Assembly (NCBI GenBank): GCA_039583875.1
Contig: CM077147.1
Location: 156,325,846 to 156,389,845 of the forward strand
Direction: 5' to 3'
Source of the DNA: Platanthera guangdongensis
Taxonomy: Eukaryota > Streptophyta > Magnoliopsida > Asparagales > Orchidaceae
Length of the DNA stretch: 64,000 bases
Shown here: positions 53,184 to 62,687 of the stretch, piece after piece
Layout of the letters: each line of letters starts with the position of its first letter
Position numbering within the stretch: position 1 is the first letter of the stretch
The notes under the pieces: generated by a model
What the model was told of the DNA's origin: nothing
Seen by the model: the letters and a program-made list of their open reading frames with translations, nothing else
Database searches by the model: none
Program-made: the position numbers and the translations under genes

Positions 53184-56078
53184 CTACTTCTTCTCTATGG
53201 TCTTGTCCTCTTTAGGCTTTTCTCCTGGCTTGGTAAAGATAATTTCTCTCTTTGGATCCAAAGCCTGTGCCTTTGTCATTGTCATATCAGCTACCCCAAT
53301 AATCTTTAGAGATGTAGTTCTAAGGACAACTGCTTCAGGATGGAGTTTCATGTAATCATCAACATTAAACAGTTTGTTTGCTTTATCAAATCTTTTTAGT
53401 TTTTCCTTCCTGTATTTTGACATAGTCGTATATTCTGATATGTCTTTGCCTTAAGCTTTTGCTTTATTAATTAAGGACAGAACAACAAGTTCCTGAAATC
53501 TAGCCATTCTAGCAGTGTTTGCTGTCTCAGGATCCTCAAAAGGAATAGGAGGTGAATCTGGCTTGTTGGGACTGTCAGTTTTCTATTTTGCAGAGAGAGT
53601 TGGTTGTTGCTGCTGATGCTGTTGATGTTGTTGATGTTGCTGTTGTTGATTTCCTGAAGAATGACGTCTTTGCTGACTGCTTCCAGAGGATCTCCCTTGA
53701 TGTCTCTGATAAGTTTGCATAGGGGCAGATCTCTGAGAGCTAGATCCAGTGGCACCAGCTGCTGGAGGAGGTGGATCTCTTCTATATCTCTGAACTGGTG
53801 GAGGAGAATATTTCCTACTTCTTTTCCTCTCCTTTTGCTGATTCTTAGACAACCACATCCATGCTGGCATTCCTTTATAAGGGGTAATATTTTGAAGGAT
53901 GTAGAATGGGGTGTCATTCAAAGAAGCTTGGCTTAGCAGCAGGAGGAGGAGGGGCTTTCCTTTTCTTTGACATCATTTCCTTCTTCTTCTTAGCAGTTTC
54001 TTCATCTGAATCTTCTTCATCATCATCTTCATCATCTTCACTGCCAGAACACTGAGGGTTATCATACAGAGCATCCAATGCTTTCAAGGCTTTATCATAA
54101 GTGGCAGTCTTTTCTAGAGCAGGGGAAGAAGTTTCAAGAGCTGGAGTGTCAGCAGGAGTGTAAGAAGAGACTATATAAGAGTCAGAAGTATCCGAGACAG
54201 AAATTTCAGCTGCTGCCTTATTTTCTTCTTCAATGTCAGCCAAGATCAGCTCATCTAGATCTGGCATAGGGGAGTCATCCATCACAAAGATTGGTGCTGA
54301 GATAGCTTCTGGAGAGGATGGAATGACTGTAGAGGTTGGTGCAGAAACTGAAATTTCAAAACTGTCACAGAGTTGCTTAGCAACTTCTAGACTGATAGGA
54401 GGAGTATAAGGAACAATAACCAACTGTGGCTTAGTGAGGTCTTCTGGAAGATACTGCATATGTACAATGTCAAAACTTTGCAGCAATTCTTGTAAATTAA
54501 CTGTGGGATTGAGGATAAAATCACCAACAGTTTCATCAATGTCCATATTAGTATCAATAAAATCAATTAAATCAATTAAATCTGTATCTATACAATCTGT
54601 GTATGCTGCTGGGGCTGAAGTCTCTGTTGGTGCTGGTGCTGAAAGTATCTGAAGCTGTTGCTGCTGCTTCATCATCAGGCATCTCCCCCTGCCTGGTTTC
54701 AGTGGGGACTGAGGCCAGGCCCCTGACTGAGGAGGGGGCAGCAGTAAGAGCAGAGATTTGGGTAGATAAAGAGGTAATGGTAGTAGCAAGAGGTGTAATG
54801 GCCTCTGCTATGAGGGATTTAAGAATGGGAGTGATAAGGGTGATGATAGAGGATATGGTAGAGGGGTCCAGAGAGAAAGTGGTAGGTGGTGTTACAATTG
54901 GTGTGGAAGAGGTGGCAACCAGTGATGGAATGGATGGTGGAACATCAGGTATGTTGAGATTTTATGGTGATGAGGATGGAGGGGTGGCATCTTGCATCAA
55001 GGTGTTTGTTGGTAGGATGTAAGATGGTATGGATGATAAATATGGGGGAAGCGGAGACTGTGGTGGTGTAGGAATGTAGGTGTGGTGAGGTGATTTAGGA
55101 GGTGTTGGTTGTGGATTTTCTAGAAGAGGGGAAGATGGAATGTCAGTGATGTCGAGTGGTGGAGATGGAGGTGGAGTAGGCACATGAGGGTGCTGTTGTG
55201 ATTGGGGTGTTGAAGAAATAATGGGAGAGGAAGTGAGTTGTTTGGCTAGAAGGGGTGCTGGAAGAGATGGTGGAGTGGGATGAATCTCCTCAGCAGGTGT
55301 GGGAGTGGCTTTAACAGCCCTGATGCCTTCAGAAGCTGGGGTGGAAGAGGTAGAAGCCTTAGTGGGCTTGGTGTTTGTCCTCTCCCACCTGCCAAATAAG
55401 GCACATGTGAGCCTTTTACTGGCATTAATGAATATGGTCTGGGAGATCAGTGATTCAACAGCCTTTTCCTTGAGGAAGATCCCTAGGATCCTTCCAAAAC
55501 ATACTTCCTTCTTGGTATTCTTCTTCTTTATCAAGTCAAACAGAAGTTGTGCCCAGTCTATTTGCTTCTTGTTTATTACTGCACACATGACCAAGAACTG
55601 ATATCTTGTTATGTAGTCATGGGCAGTATGCTTGCCAAGCAGGACCTTCCCAACTATGTCTGCCAGGAACTTGTATGCTGCAGACAAATGCCTCTTCGAA
55701 CAATTTATGTGGGTTGTCACCAGCATAACCCATCAGATTTAGCATCATATTAAATTCTTCTGAATCAATTTCTAAATCCTCTTCGCCATTTGTCAAACCA
55801 AATATTTCAGTTAAAAAAGCGGGGGTTAAGGAGACAGTGTTACCGGCGATTGATACCGTCATAGTATTGTCTTCAGAAGTGGTTGAAGTATAGACCCATT
55901 CTCTGATTTCTGTTCCTGCTAACTTTATCCTGGTGGTCATCAGTTTCTTTAGATTCTGTTCTTCCAGAAGTTCCAGAATATATAGAAAGATTGGGTCTGA
56001 GTGCTGGAATGATTCGAAGTCGACATCAAAGCCAGTGTCAAACTTCATAGCGGCTAGAGCTCCTGCTGGAATCGCCAT
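53184..56078 (-). pseudogene. C5 additional ORF (aORF), env-like position
   Basis: Minus-strand gene between pol and 3' LTR, ATG at 56078 (MAIPAGALAAMKFDTGFDVD). Region 1 (56078-54962, one frameshift near 55700): IREWVYTSTTSEDNTMTVSI, LTPAFLTEIFGLTNGEEDLE, FLADIVGKVLLGKHTAHDYI, MCAVINKKQIDWAQLLFDLI. This pattern fits the putative plant transposon protein domain. Region 2 (about 55350-54960) is Pro/Ser/Thr-rich. Region 3 (54789-53914) is acidic with KKKKEMMSKKRKAPPPP, like a nuclear localisation signal. Then Gln/His-rich and KEKLKRFDKANKLF. No signal peptide, transmembrane or coiled fusion segment is obvious. Confidence 0.7.
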
Positions 56079-56160
56079 TGAGATCACCTGCAAGAAAGAC
56101 AGAGAAAACGGCGATCAAGTGCAAGAGAACAGAAAGCGCAGTATGGAGGTCGAAGAAAAC

Positions 56161-56170
56161 CTATATATAA
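56161..56170 (-). promoter_or_regulatory. TATA box upstream of C5 aORF
   Basis: TTATATATAG on the minus strand, 83 bp before the aORF ATG (56078), directly downstream of a TTCGTCGA cluster (56190-56470) like the one in this element's U3. The spacing would give a leader of about 50 nt. A putative internal promoter, from sequence only. Confidence 0.5.
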
Positions 56171-56189
56171 GGTTTTCCTGAATATGAAT

Positions 56190-56470
56190 CGACAAACTCC
56201 GTTCCACGAAAATGAAATGAATTCTTCGAACTGAGGTCGACGAAATGAATTAATAATGAATAATTCGTCGATCTCATTCAGAAGTCTTGAAGACAATTCG
56301 TCGAACTCCGGTCGACGAATGACTTTTGAAGCAAAGTTCATTGAGCTCTGGTCGACGAAAATTGTTTCACACAGAGAATTCGGCGAACTCCGTTCGACGA
56401 ATATCTCTCAAACCTTCCCCGGTTCGTCGAACTCCGTTCGACGAACTTTGGAAAATTCGTCGAATGCAGA
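56190..56470 (-). repeat. TTCGTCGA cluster between C5 pol and aORF
   Basis: About 12 copies of AATTCGTCGA, ACTCCGGTCGACGAA and TTCGTCGAACTCCG in 280 bp, filling the pol-aORF spacer. No gene frame. Confidence 0.85.
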
Positions 56471-56476
56471 CAGAAC

Positions 56477-57916
56477 TTAAGTTAAGTCTTCTCCATTTAT
56501 CATTCCCAGCTGATTTAGAAAGAAAGCATGAGTTTGCTCATCCAGAGGTTTGGTGAATATATCAGCTTTCTATAAATCAGTGTAGATATAGACTAGTATA
56601 ATCTTATTTTTGTCTGCACACTCCCTAATGAAATGATGTCTTATATCAATATGCTTTGTCCTACTATGATGAACTAGATTTTTTGCTATGACTATAGCAC
56701 TAGTATTATCACAGAATAGGGTTGAATTATTTAAGTTGAACCCATAATCTAGAAGTTGATTTTGTATCCACAACATCTATGAACAACAGCTGCCTGCTGC
56801 AATATATTCTGCTTCAGCAGTGGATGTTGACACTGATGTTTGATTCTTACAAAACAAAGATACTAGTCTCATACCCAGGAACTGACAAGTTCCTGAAGTA
56901 CTTTTTCTATCTACCATGCATCCAGTAAAATTAGCATCAGTGTATCCAGTTAACTCAAATTCTGATTCAGCAGGATACCATAGGACTAGATCAGGATAAC
57001 TCTTTATATATCTTAAAATCTTTTTTAAGAAAATTAGATGAGATTCTTTAGGGTTCACTTGAATCCTAGCACAAAGGCATGTAGCAAACATAATATCTAG
57101 CCTACTTGCTGTGAGGTATAATAGGGACCCAATAATGCCCCTATAAAGTTTCTGATCTACAGGTTTTGCTGGTATATCAGAGTCCACAACAGCATTTGTG
57201 GCCATGAGAGTTTTCTTTGCTGAGGCATCAGCCATCCCAAACTTCTTTAGAAGTTCTTTAGCATATTTTGCTTGTGAGATGAAGATGCCATCAGGAAGTT
57301 GTTTCACTTGGACACCAAGAAAATATGAAAGCTCTCCCATGCCACTCATTTCAAATTTAGAATGCATGAGGTCAGAAAACCTCTTGCACAATTTGGAATC
57401 TGTAGAGCCAAATATGATGTCATCTACATAGATTTGTACTAACAAAATTTGGTCCTTATGATGTCTAGTGAATAAAGTTTTATCTACAGTTCCTCTTGTA
57501 AATTTATGCTCAAATAAAAAACTTACCACGGTCTCATACCAAGCTCTTGGAGCTTGCTTTAGACCATAAAGAGCCTTATTTAATCTAAAAACATAAGAGG
57601 GATAAGTTGGAGAAACAAAACCTGGAGGTTGTTCTACATAAACCTCTTCTTGTAGTACTCTATTTAAGAAGGAACTCTTCACATCCATTTGAAAGACTTT
57701 GAACCTTTTAAAAGCTGCATATGCAAGGAAAATCCTTATAGCTTCCAACATTACAACTGGTGCAAAGGTCTGATCATAGTCAATTCCTTCCTCTTGCCTA
57801 TATCCTTGAGCAACAAGCCTAGCCTTGTTCCTCACAATGACTCCTTGGGCATCAAGCTTATTCCTGAAAACCCATTTGGTTCCAATAACTGGGTAGTTTT
57901 GGGGTCTTGGAACCAA
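56477..57916 (-). CDS. C5 reverse transcriptase-RNase H
   Basis: Near-intact copia RT/RNase [82 protein letters not shown] at 57419-57430, [20 protein letters not shown]. RNase [38 protein letters not shown], stop at 56777, then [20 protein letters not shown] and [16 protein letters not shown], ending at 56477. Only two stops interrupt it (56777, about 56570). It copies element RNA to cDNA; the lineage fits SIRE by the [12 protein letters not shown] context. Confidence 0.9.
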
Positions 57917-58360
57917 ATCCCAAACTCTACATCTCTCAAATTAGTTTAGTTCCTCTTGCATTGCAAGGATCCAGTGGGGATCTTGCTCAGCATCATGAAT
58001 GGTTAGAGGTTCAACCTGAGAGAGAAAACAGGCATGCATCAAGTCTTGGTTGAGTTGATGCATTGTCTGTACACCTACTGAAATGTCTCCAATTATTTGA
58101 GATCTGGGATGATCCCTAAGTGTGACAAAATCAGTGGGTGGAGTTGATTGTGCAACAACATTTTGAATAAATTCCTCTTGTGGAATTATATTTGCTGTTG
58201 GTTGAGGCTCATGTTCTTCAGCTTCATCTTCTTCACTATCTTCAATGACCTGTGGAAAGGGATGAGTGGGAACCTCTTGGGTGAGGTTTAGTCCATCCAA
58301 TGTGTCACACAAGTGGGGTACCTGCAAATTGCTTATGGTAGAAACTTCTTTCTCCTTGTA
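57917..58360 (-). pseudogene. C5 integrase-RT linker
   Basis: Pol linker: LQVPHLCDTLDGLNL, an acidic Glu-rich stretch, then LRDHPRSQIIGDISVGVQTM and DPHWILAMQEELN, which ends at a CAA-to-TAA-like stop before RT (57938). These are the conserved bridge motifs before copia RT. C4 is cut within the same stretch. Confidence 0.8.
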
Positions 58361-59653
58361 TTACATGTTAGTCTCATCAAATGACACATGAATAGACTCT
58401 TCAACTTTTAAGGTTGATTTATTAAATACCCTATAAGCTTTGCTTACTTGGGAGTATCCTAGAAAAACTCCCACTTCAGCCTTAGCTTCAAACTTTCTAA
58501 TGTATTTCTTGTTGTTATTGTGTATATAACATGTACAACCAAATACTTTAAAATAGTTAATTTTAGGTTTCTTCCCTTTGAGCAATTCATAGGGAGTCCT
58601 ATTATTTAGTTTGTGAATTAAACTCATATTTAGGACATAGTTTGCTGTGCTTACAGCCTCTGCCCAAAAGGTTAGTGGCATGTATGCATCAGCAAGTAAT
58701 GTACCTGCAGATTCAATGAGTGTTTTATTTTTCCTTGCTGCTACACCATTTTGTTGGGGAGTTTTAGGAGCTGAGAAGCAATGCCTGATACCTTCCTTCT
58801 CACAGAACTCATGCATAAGAAGAGACTCAAACTCTGTGCCATGATCACTTCTGATCAATGCAACATGAGTAGAGAACTCAATCTGTATGGTCCTGAGAAA
58901 ATCTGTAAGAACCTTGAATGTATCTGACTTTGTTCTCAGAAAGAAAACCCAACTGAACCTGGAGAAGTCATCCACTATAACTAAAGTGTAAGATTCCCCT
59001 CCTAGGCTTTGTACAGCTATGGGTCCAAAAAGATCCAAGTGAAGCAAGTACAAGGTCCTAGGTGAATCACTCTTATTAATTGACTTGAAGCTAGTTTTAG
59101 TTTGCTTGCCTAATTGACAAGCCCTGCAGAGACCTTCCTTCTTGTAGGGAGCAGAAGGTAGACCTCTAACAAGGCTGTGCTTAGATAACCTAGCTATATT
59201 TTTCAGATTTATATGTCCTAGTCTTTTGTGCAATAAATCATTCTGATTACTAGTTAAATTCAGTAAGCAGATATCAGTAGTGGCAGAAGAAAAATTTACT
59301 AGATACATGTTGCCTTGTCTACTTCCAGTTAAAACAGTTTGGTTGTTTTTATCAATAATAGAGCAAGTTGAAGGGTTAAAGTATACCTGATAACCATCAT
59401 CACATAATTGACTTATGGAGATGAGGTTATGCTTTAGTCCACTTACATATGTCACTTTTCTGAATGTGACAACTCCTATTTTTACTTCTCCAATTCCTTC
59501 TGACTGACCACATTTTGAGTCACCAAAGATAACCTTTGGCCCCAACTTGGACTTGTAGTTGAACAGGATGTCCTTGCTGCCAGTCATATGCTTGGAGCAG
59601 CCACTGTCCAGGTACCAAGTTTCATTTAACCCGGGACACTTTTTTACCTGCAA
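58361..59653 (-). CDS. C5 protease-integrase segment of pol
   Basis: 430 codons open. Protease: ETWYLDSGCSKHMTGSKD, residues about 11-28. GAG-pre-integrase about 140-190: HKRLGHINLKNIARLSKHSL ... CRACQLGKQTK. Integrase core about 200-320: LHLDLFGPIAVQSL, VDDFSRFSWVFFLRTKS, RSDHGTEFESLLMHEF and TPQQNGVAARKNKTLIES. The E of the usual VAER box is Ala (VAAR), so the catalytic Glu needs checking. C-terminal TPYELLKGKKPKINYFKVFG. It ends at a TAA at 58361. Confidence 0.88.
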   Translation of the reverse strand: MQVKKCPGLNETWYLDSGCSKHMTGSKDILFNYKSKLGPKVIFGDSKCGQSEGIGEVKIGVVTFRKVTYVSGLKHNLISISQLCDDGYQVYFNPSTCSIIDKNNQTVLTGSRQGNMYLVNFSSATTDICLLNLTSNQNDLLHKRLGHINLKNIARLSKHSLVRGLPSAPYKKEGLCRACQLGKQTKTSFKSINKSDSPRTLYLLHLDLFGPIAVQSLGGESYTLVIVDDFSRFSWVFFLRTKSDTFKVLTDFLRTIQIEFSTHVALIRSDHGTEFESLLMHEFCEKEGIRHCFSAPKTPQQNGVAARKNKTLIESAGTLLADAYMPLTFWAEAVSTANYVLNMSLIHKLNNRTPYELLKGKKPKINYFKVFGCTCYIHNNNKKYIRKFEAKAEVGVFLGYSQVSKAYRVFNKSTLKVEESIHVSFDETNM

Positions 59654-60346
59654 TATAAACAGTTAGTGATTTTTGACCCAGGTTACCTTGGGCCCTTTGT
59701 ATGGCTGATAGGAGAAACTAGAAATAATAGAAAATTATGGCTGTGATTTATATTCTAGGGGGTGGTATCTCCTAGGTGGAATGGTCCAGTCAGCTAGGGG
59801 ATTAAATGATTTCCTAGAAGTATTTAAGTTTCTATTAAAGTTAAAGTTTTGGTTAGGTCTTCCTGGGTTCGACGAATTTATGTAAGTTCGTCGACCAGAG
59901 TTCGATGAATTGGGTTGAGATCGTCAATCTCTGCCTAGAGAATAAACATGTTCATTCTCTGCGCCCCACGTTCGTTAATCTCTGCTCGACGAACCATACA
60001 AAGTTCGTCGATCGCAGTTAGACGAATAATGATAACTATAGTTGGCGTTCAGAGTTCGTCGATCTGGGTTCGACAAACTGGCCCCTTTTCGTCGATCTGA
60101 GTTCGACAAAAATTGCTGAACTTTGTTTTTACTTGGTGTTTTCTGTTTTTCCATTTTGTCCTTAGTTTTAATTTGTTCAAGAATTTTATTTACCTTATTT
60201 ACTTGATCAGTATTCTTCTTTCCTTTCTCAAAAATAAAGTTTATGGGTTGTGATAGATGGTTTTTCTGAATAAAAGGTGGTTCACTAGATGAGGCACCTA
60301 ATCCTAGCCTACTTCCATTAAATCTAGCATTAGATGTGTTAGTGAT
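59654..60346 (-). pseudogene. C5 gag-protease linker with Arg-Arg/Ser-Ser repeats
   Basis: Coding linker in decayed frames: SNSDRRKGASLSNPDRRTLN, SSNCDRRTLYGSSSRD, NSSNSGRRTYINSSNPGRPN, then WTIPPRRYHPLEY. The DNA holds about nine TTCGTCGA/TCGACGAA motifs (59860-60120). Upstream lies a Lys/Asn-rich stretch. It is homologous to 47892-48575 in C4. Stops at about 60020 and 59935. Confidence 0.7.
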
Positions 60347-61793
60347 TTATGCTAGTTGTTTACTTCTTCCATTTAGTGATTCTTCTAGCTGTTTTGCCTT
60401 ATTTAATTCATCTTTCAGAAGGATGATTTGTTCACTAAATATATCTATTTCATTTTTTAATTTAGTATTTTCTAATACTAAGCTATCATAGTTAACTTGC
60501 TTATCTCTGAGAAGTTTGATTTCCTTCTCAGAGTTGATTAAGTCTAAACACATGATTTTAAAGTCTAATTTAAAAGATTCTGAATTATAATCAAACAATG
60601 ATAATACTTGATCAGTTTCTGATTCAGAAGCTTCCTCATTGTCTGACTCTCCTTCTTCTGAATTGCTTCTTGAGGCATCAATTGCCATGAGGCAAACCTC
60701 TTTTGCTCTCTTTTCTTCTTCATCTTCACTGGAGCTTGAAGATGTTGTCTCCTCTTCAGTCTCACTCCAAGTCTCAGCTACAAACCCCTTTTCCTTCCTC
60801 TTGTGCTTGCTGGAAGAGGGTTTGCTGGTGAACTGCTTTTTGGAGTCCTTTTCCCTTTCTCTTCTCTTTCTTCTGATTCTCTGGGCACTCAGAGAGGAAA
60901 TGCCCAGGCGTTCTGCATCCATAACACACCACTTCCTTTGTTGGTGTCTTATCATACTTTGTCCTATCATTCTTTCTTGCTGACTTCCTCCTGAAGTCTT
61001 TTCTAGCAATCTTGAAGAATCTCTTTGCAAAGAGACTCATGAGTTCTTCATTTGATGCAGTTGCTTCTGATTCTTCTGAGGCTTTGAATGCTATGTTCTG
61101 ATCTCTTCTAGCTGCAGGAGGTGTCCTTTGTTCAACAACCTCCCTTGTATTTATTAGTTGCTCATAAGATTTCAGTTTGCCCAGTAGAGATTCAGTTGAC
61201 ATCTCATTTAGGCATCTAGCCTCCTTAATAGGCCAGATTCTTGTGTCCCATGAGATTGGGAAGCACATCAGAATTTTGTCATTCACTTCAGTGAGAGTGA
61301 TGACCTTGTCCAGAGTTTTTAGCTCATTAATGATTGAGCTTAGTCTATTATACATCTCTGAGACTGTTTCAGCTTCCTGCTTCTTGAAATTCTCATATTA
61401 GGATATGAGAGTGGATCTCCTATCCTTCCTTTCATCAGCAGATCCTTCAACCATTTAGTTTAGGGAGTCCCAGATGGATTTTGCTGATGTGCACTCAGCA
61501 ACCTTCTGGAAAATATCATCAAACATTGTCTGTCCCAATATGTTCATGGATTTTGCATCAGCCATCTTGGCTTTCCTGTAAGCATCATTATAGTCTGGAG
61601 GAGGTACTGCAGTCATATTTGTAGAGGTGCTTGTAGAAGCTATAGGTGCTGGAGGTACTCCTGTCAAGATGGAGGCAAAGATATCTTCATTAATAGAATT
61701 CATATACAATTTGATTCTTGCCTTCCAGATTCCAAATTTTTGCAAGTTGCAAACTAGAGGTCTGGTGCTTGCATAATCTTTGTTCTGTGTCAT
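60347..61793 (-). pseudogene. C5 gag
   Basis: ATG at 61793 (MTQNKDYASTRPLVCNLQKF). Capsid: WKARIKLYMNSINEDIFASI, ILGQTMFDDIFQKVAECTSA, YNRLSSIINELKTLDKVITL, SLLGKLKSYEQLINTREVVE. An intact zinc knuckle CYGCRTPGHFLSEC lies at about 60890-60935. A Glu/Ser-rich zone follows, then a coiled coil (SEKEIKLLRDKQVNYDSLVL, LKNEIDIFSEQIILLKDELN). Stops near 61455 and 61398 replace Gln codons, and a frameshift lies near 61000. Gag forms the particle and binds RNA. Confidence 0.85.
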
Positions 61794-61889
61794 GGCTGTG
61801 GTTCGACTTTAAAATGTGAACAAAGTGATATGTAGATCTAACACAGGATCTTTGGTTCAAGGATTAACTTGTGCAACCAAATGAACCTT

Positions 61890-61901
61890 GCTCTGATACC
61901 A
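61890..61901 (-). other. C5 primer binding site
   Basis: Minus strand TGGTATCAGAGC, a perfect initiator-Met tRNA complement, two bases from the LTR edge at 61904. Confidence 0.9.
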
Positions 61902-61903
61902 AT

Positions 61904-62687
61904 TGAAAGTGAGGGTTAGATCTACAATACTCTAGAGGGGGGGGGGGAGGGGGGTGAATAGAGTATATTAAAAATTTGTTAGGTCCCAAAACAAAAAGTG
62001 CTGTTACAGCTTTTGCTGTAAACTGAAAGGTGCAATGATAGAAAATTGTAAATCAGATAAAAATCTACCTAATCACAGCCACACATCAAGAAACAAAAAG
62101 AAAAAGATAAGCAACCAGACAACACAAGAAATTTTTAGTGGTTCCCCCTCAACTTGGGTACATCCACTCTTCTACCACCCTTGGTAGGAATCCACTCAGA
62201 TTTTTGATCAGGTGCCTGACACCAATGAGTTTTGATCAGGTCCCCAAAAACAAACTCAAGTCTTTTGGTAAGGAGACTTGCAACCAGGAATCACTTTTGA
62301 AGGGAGATGACAACCCTTTGTACAGGAGGGGGTGAGAGAGTGATTTTGTCTTCTCTGTCAACAATCAGAGAGAAGACTTATGTGGAATGATGTTAGCAAA
62401 AGCTCCCCCTGAGATGTAGAATGATTCAGGAAAGATCTGGAGCTTTGTTGTAGGGTGATAGGTCTTCAATCAGTGTTCTTGACAAGCAATGATGCAGGAT
62501 CTTATTGACTGATTTGATATCTGTTGTCCTTGGAGAAATCCTGGAGAGAATGTTGAAGAAGAAGACTCTTGATATATTATAGTTGTTCTTCTTCTTCTGA
62601 TTATCACTGCCTATCACTGTAAGTTTCAGAATGAGTTTTTGTGTGAAGTTTTTCTGGTGCTGTATGTGAAATCTTGCAGTCAGTCTA
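61904..62687 (-). repeat. C5 5' LTR, leader-side part
   Basis: 784 bp closely matching 51007-51793 of the 3' LTR. It stops at GTGAAATCTTGCAGTCAGTCTA where C6 begins. The U3 and promoter of this LTR are beyond C6, outside the window. The G run at 61937 is longer and broken by an A compared with the other LTR. Confidence 0.9.

Larger units (their letters stand above)
51007..62687 (-). mobile_element. Ty1/copia element C5 (SIRE/Maximus-like) with aORF
   Basis: Minus-strand element with 3' LTR (51007-52974), polypurine tract, additional ORF, pol, gag, primer site and 5' LTR (from 61904, cut by C6 at 62688). The internal region is about 8.9 kb. Pol is well preserved with YVDD, and frame breaks are few. 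It is inserted in G3. Both LTRs start (plus coordinates) TGAAAGTGAGGGTTAGATC and carry a long G run, of different length in each. Confidence 0.9.

Noticed and set aside
53583..53921. Gln/His-rich 112-codon frame as a separate gene
   Set aside because: It is the shifted continuation of the C5 aORF tail.
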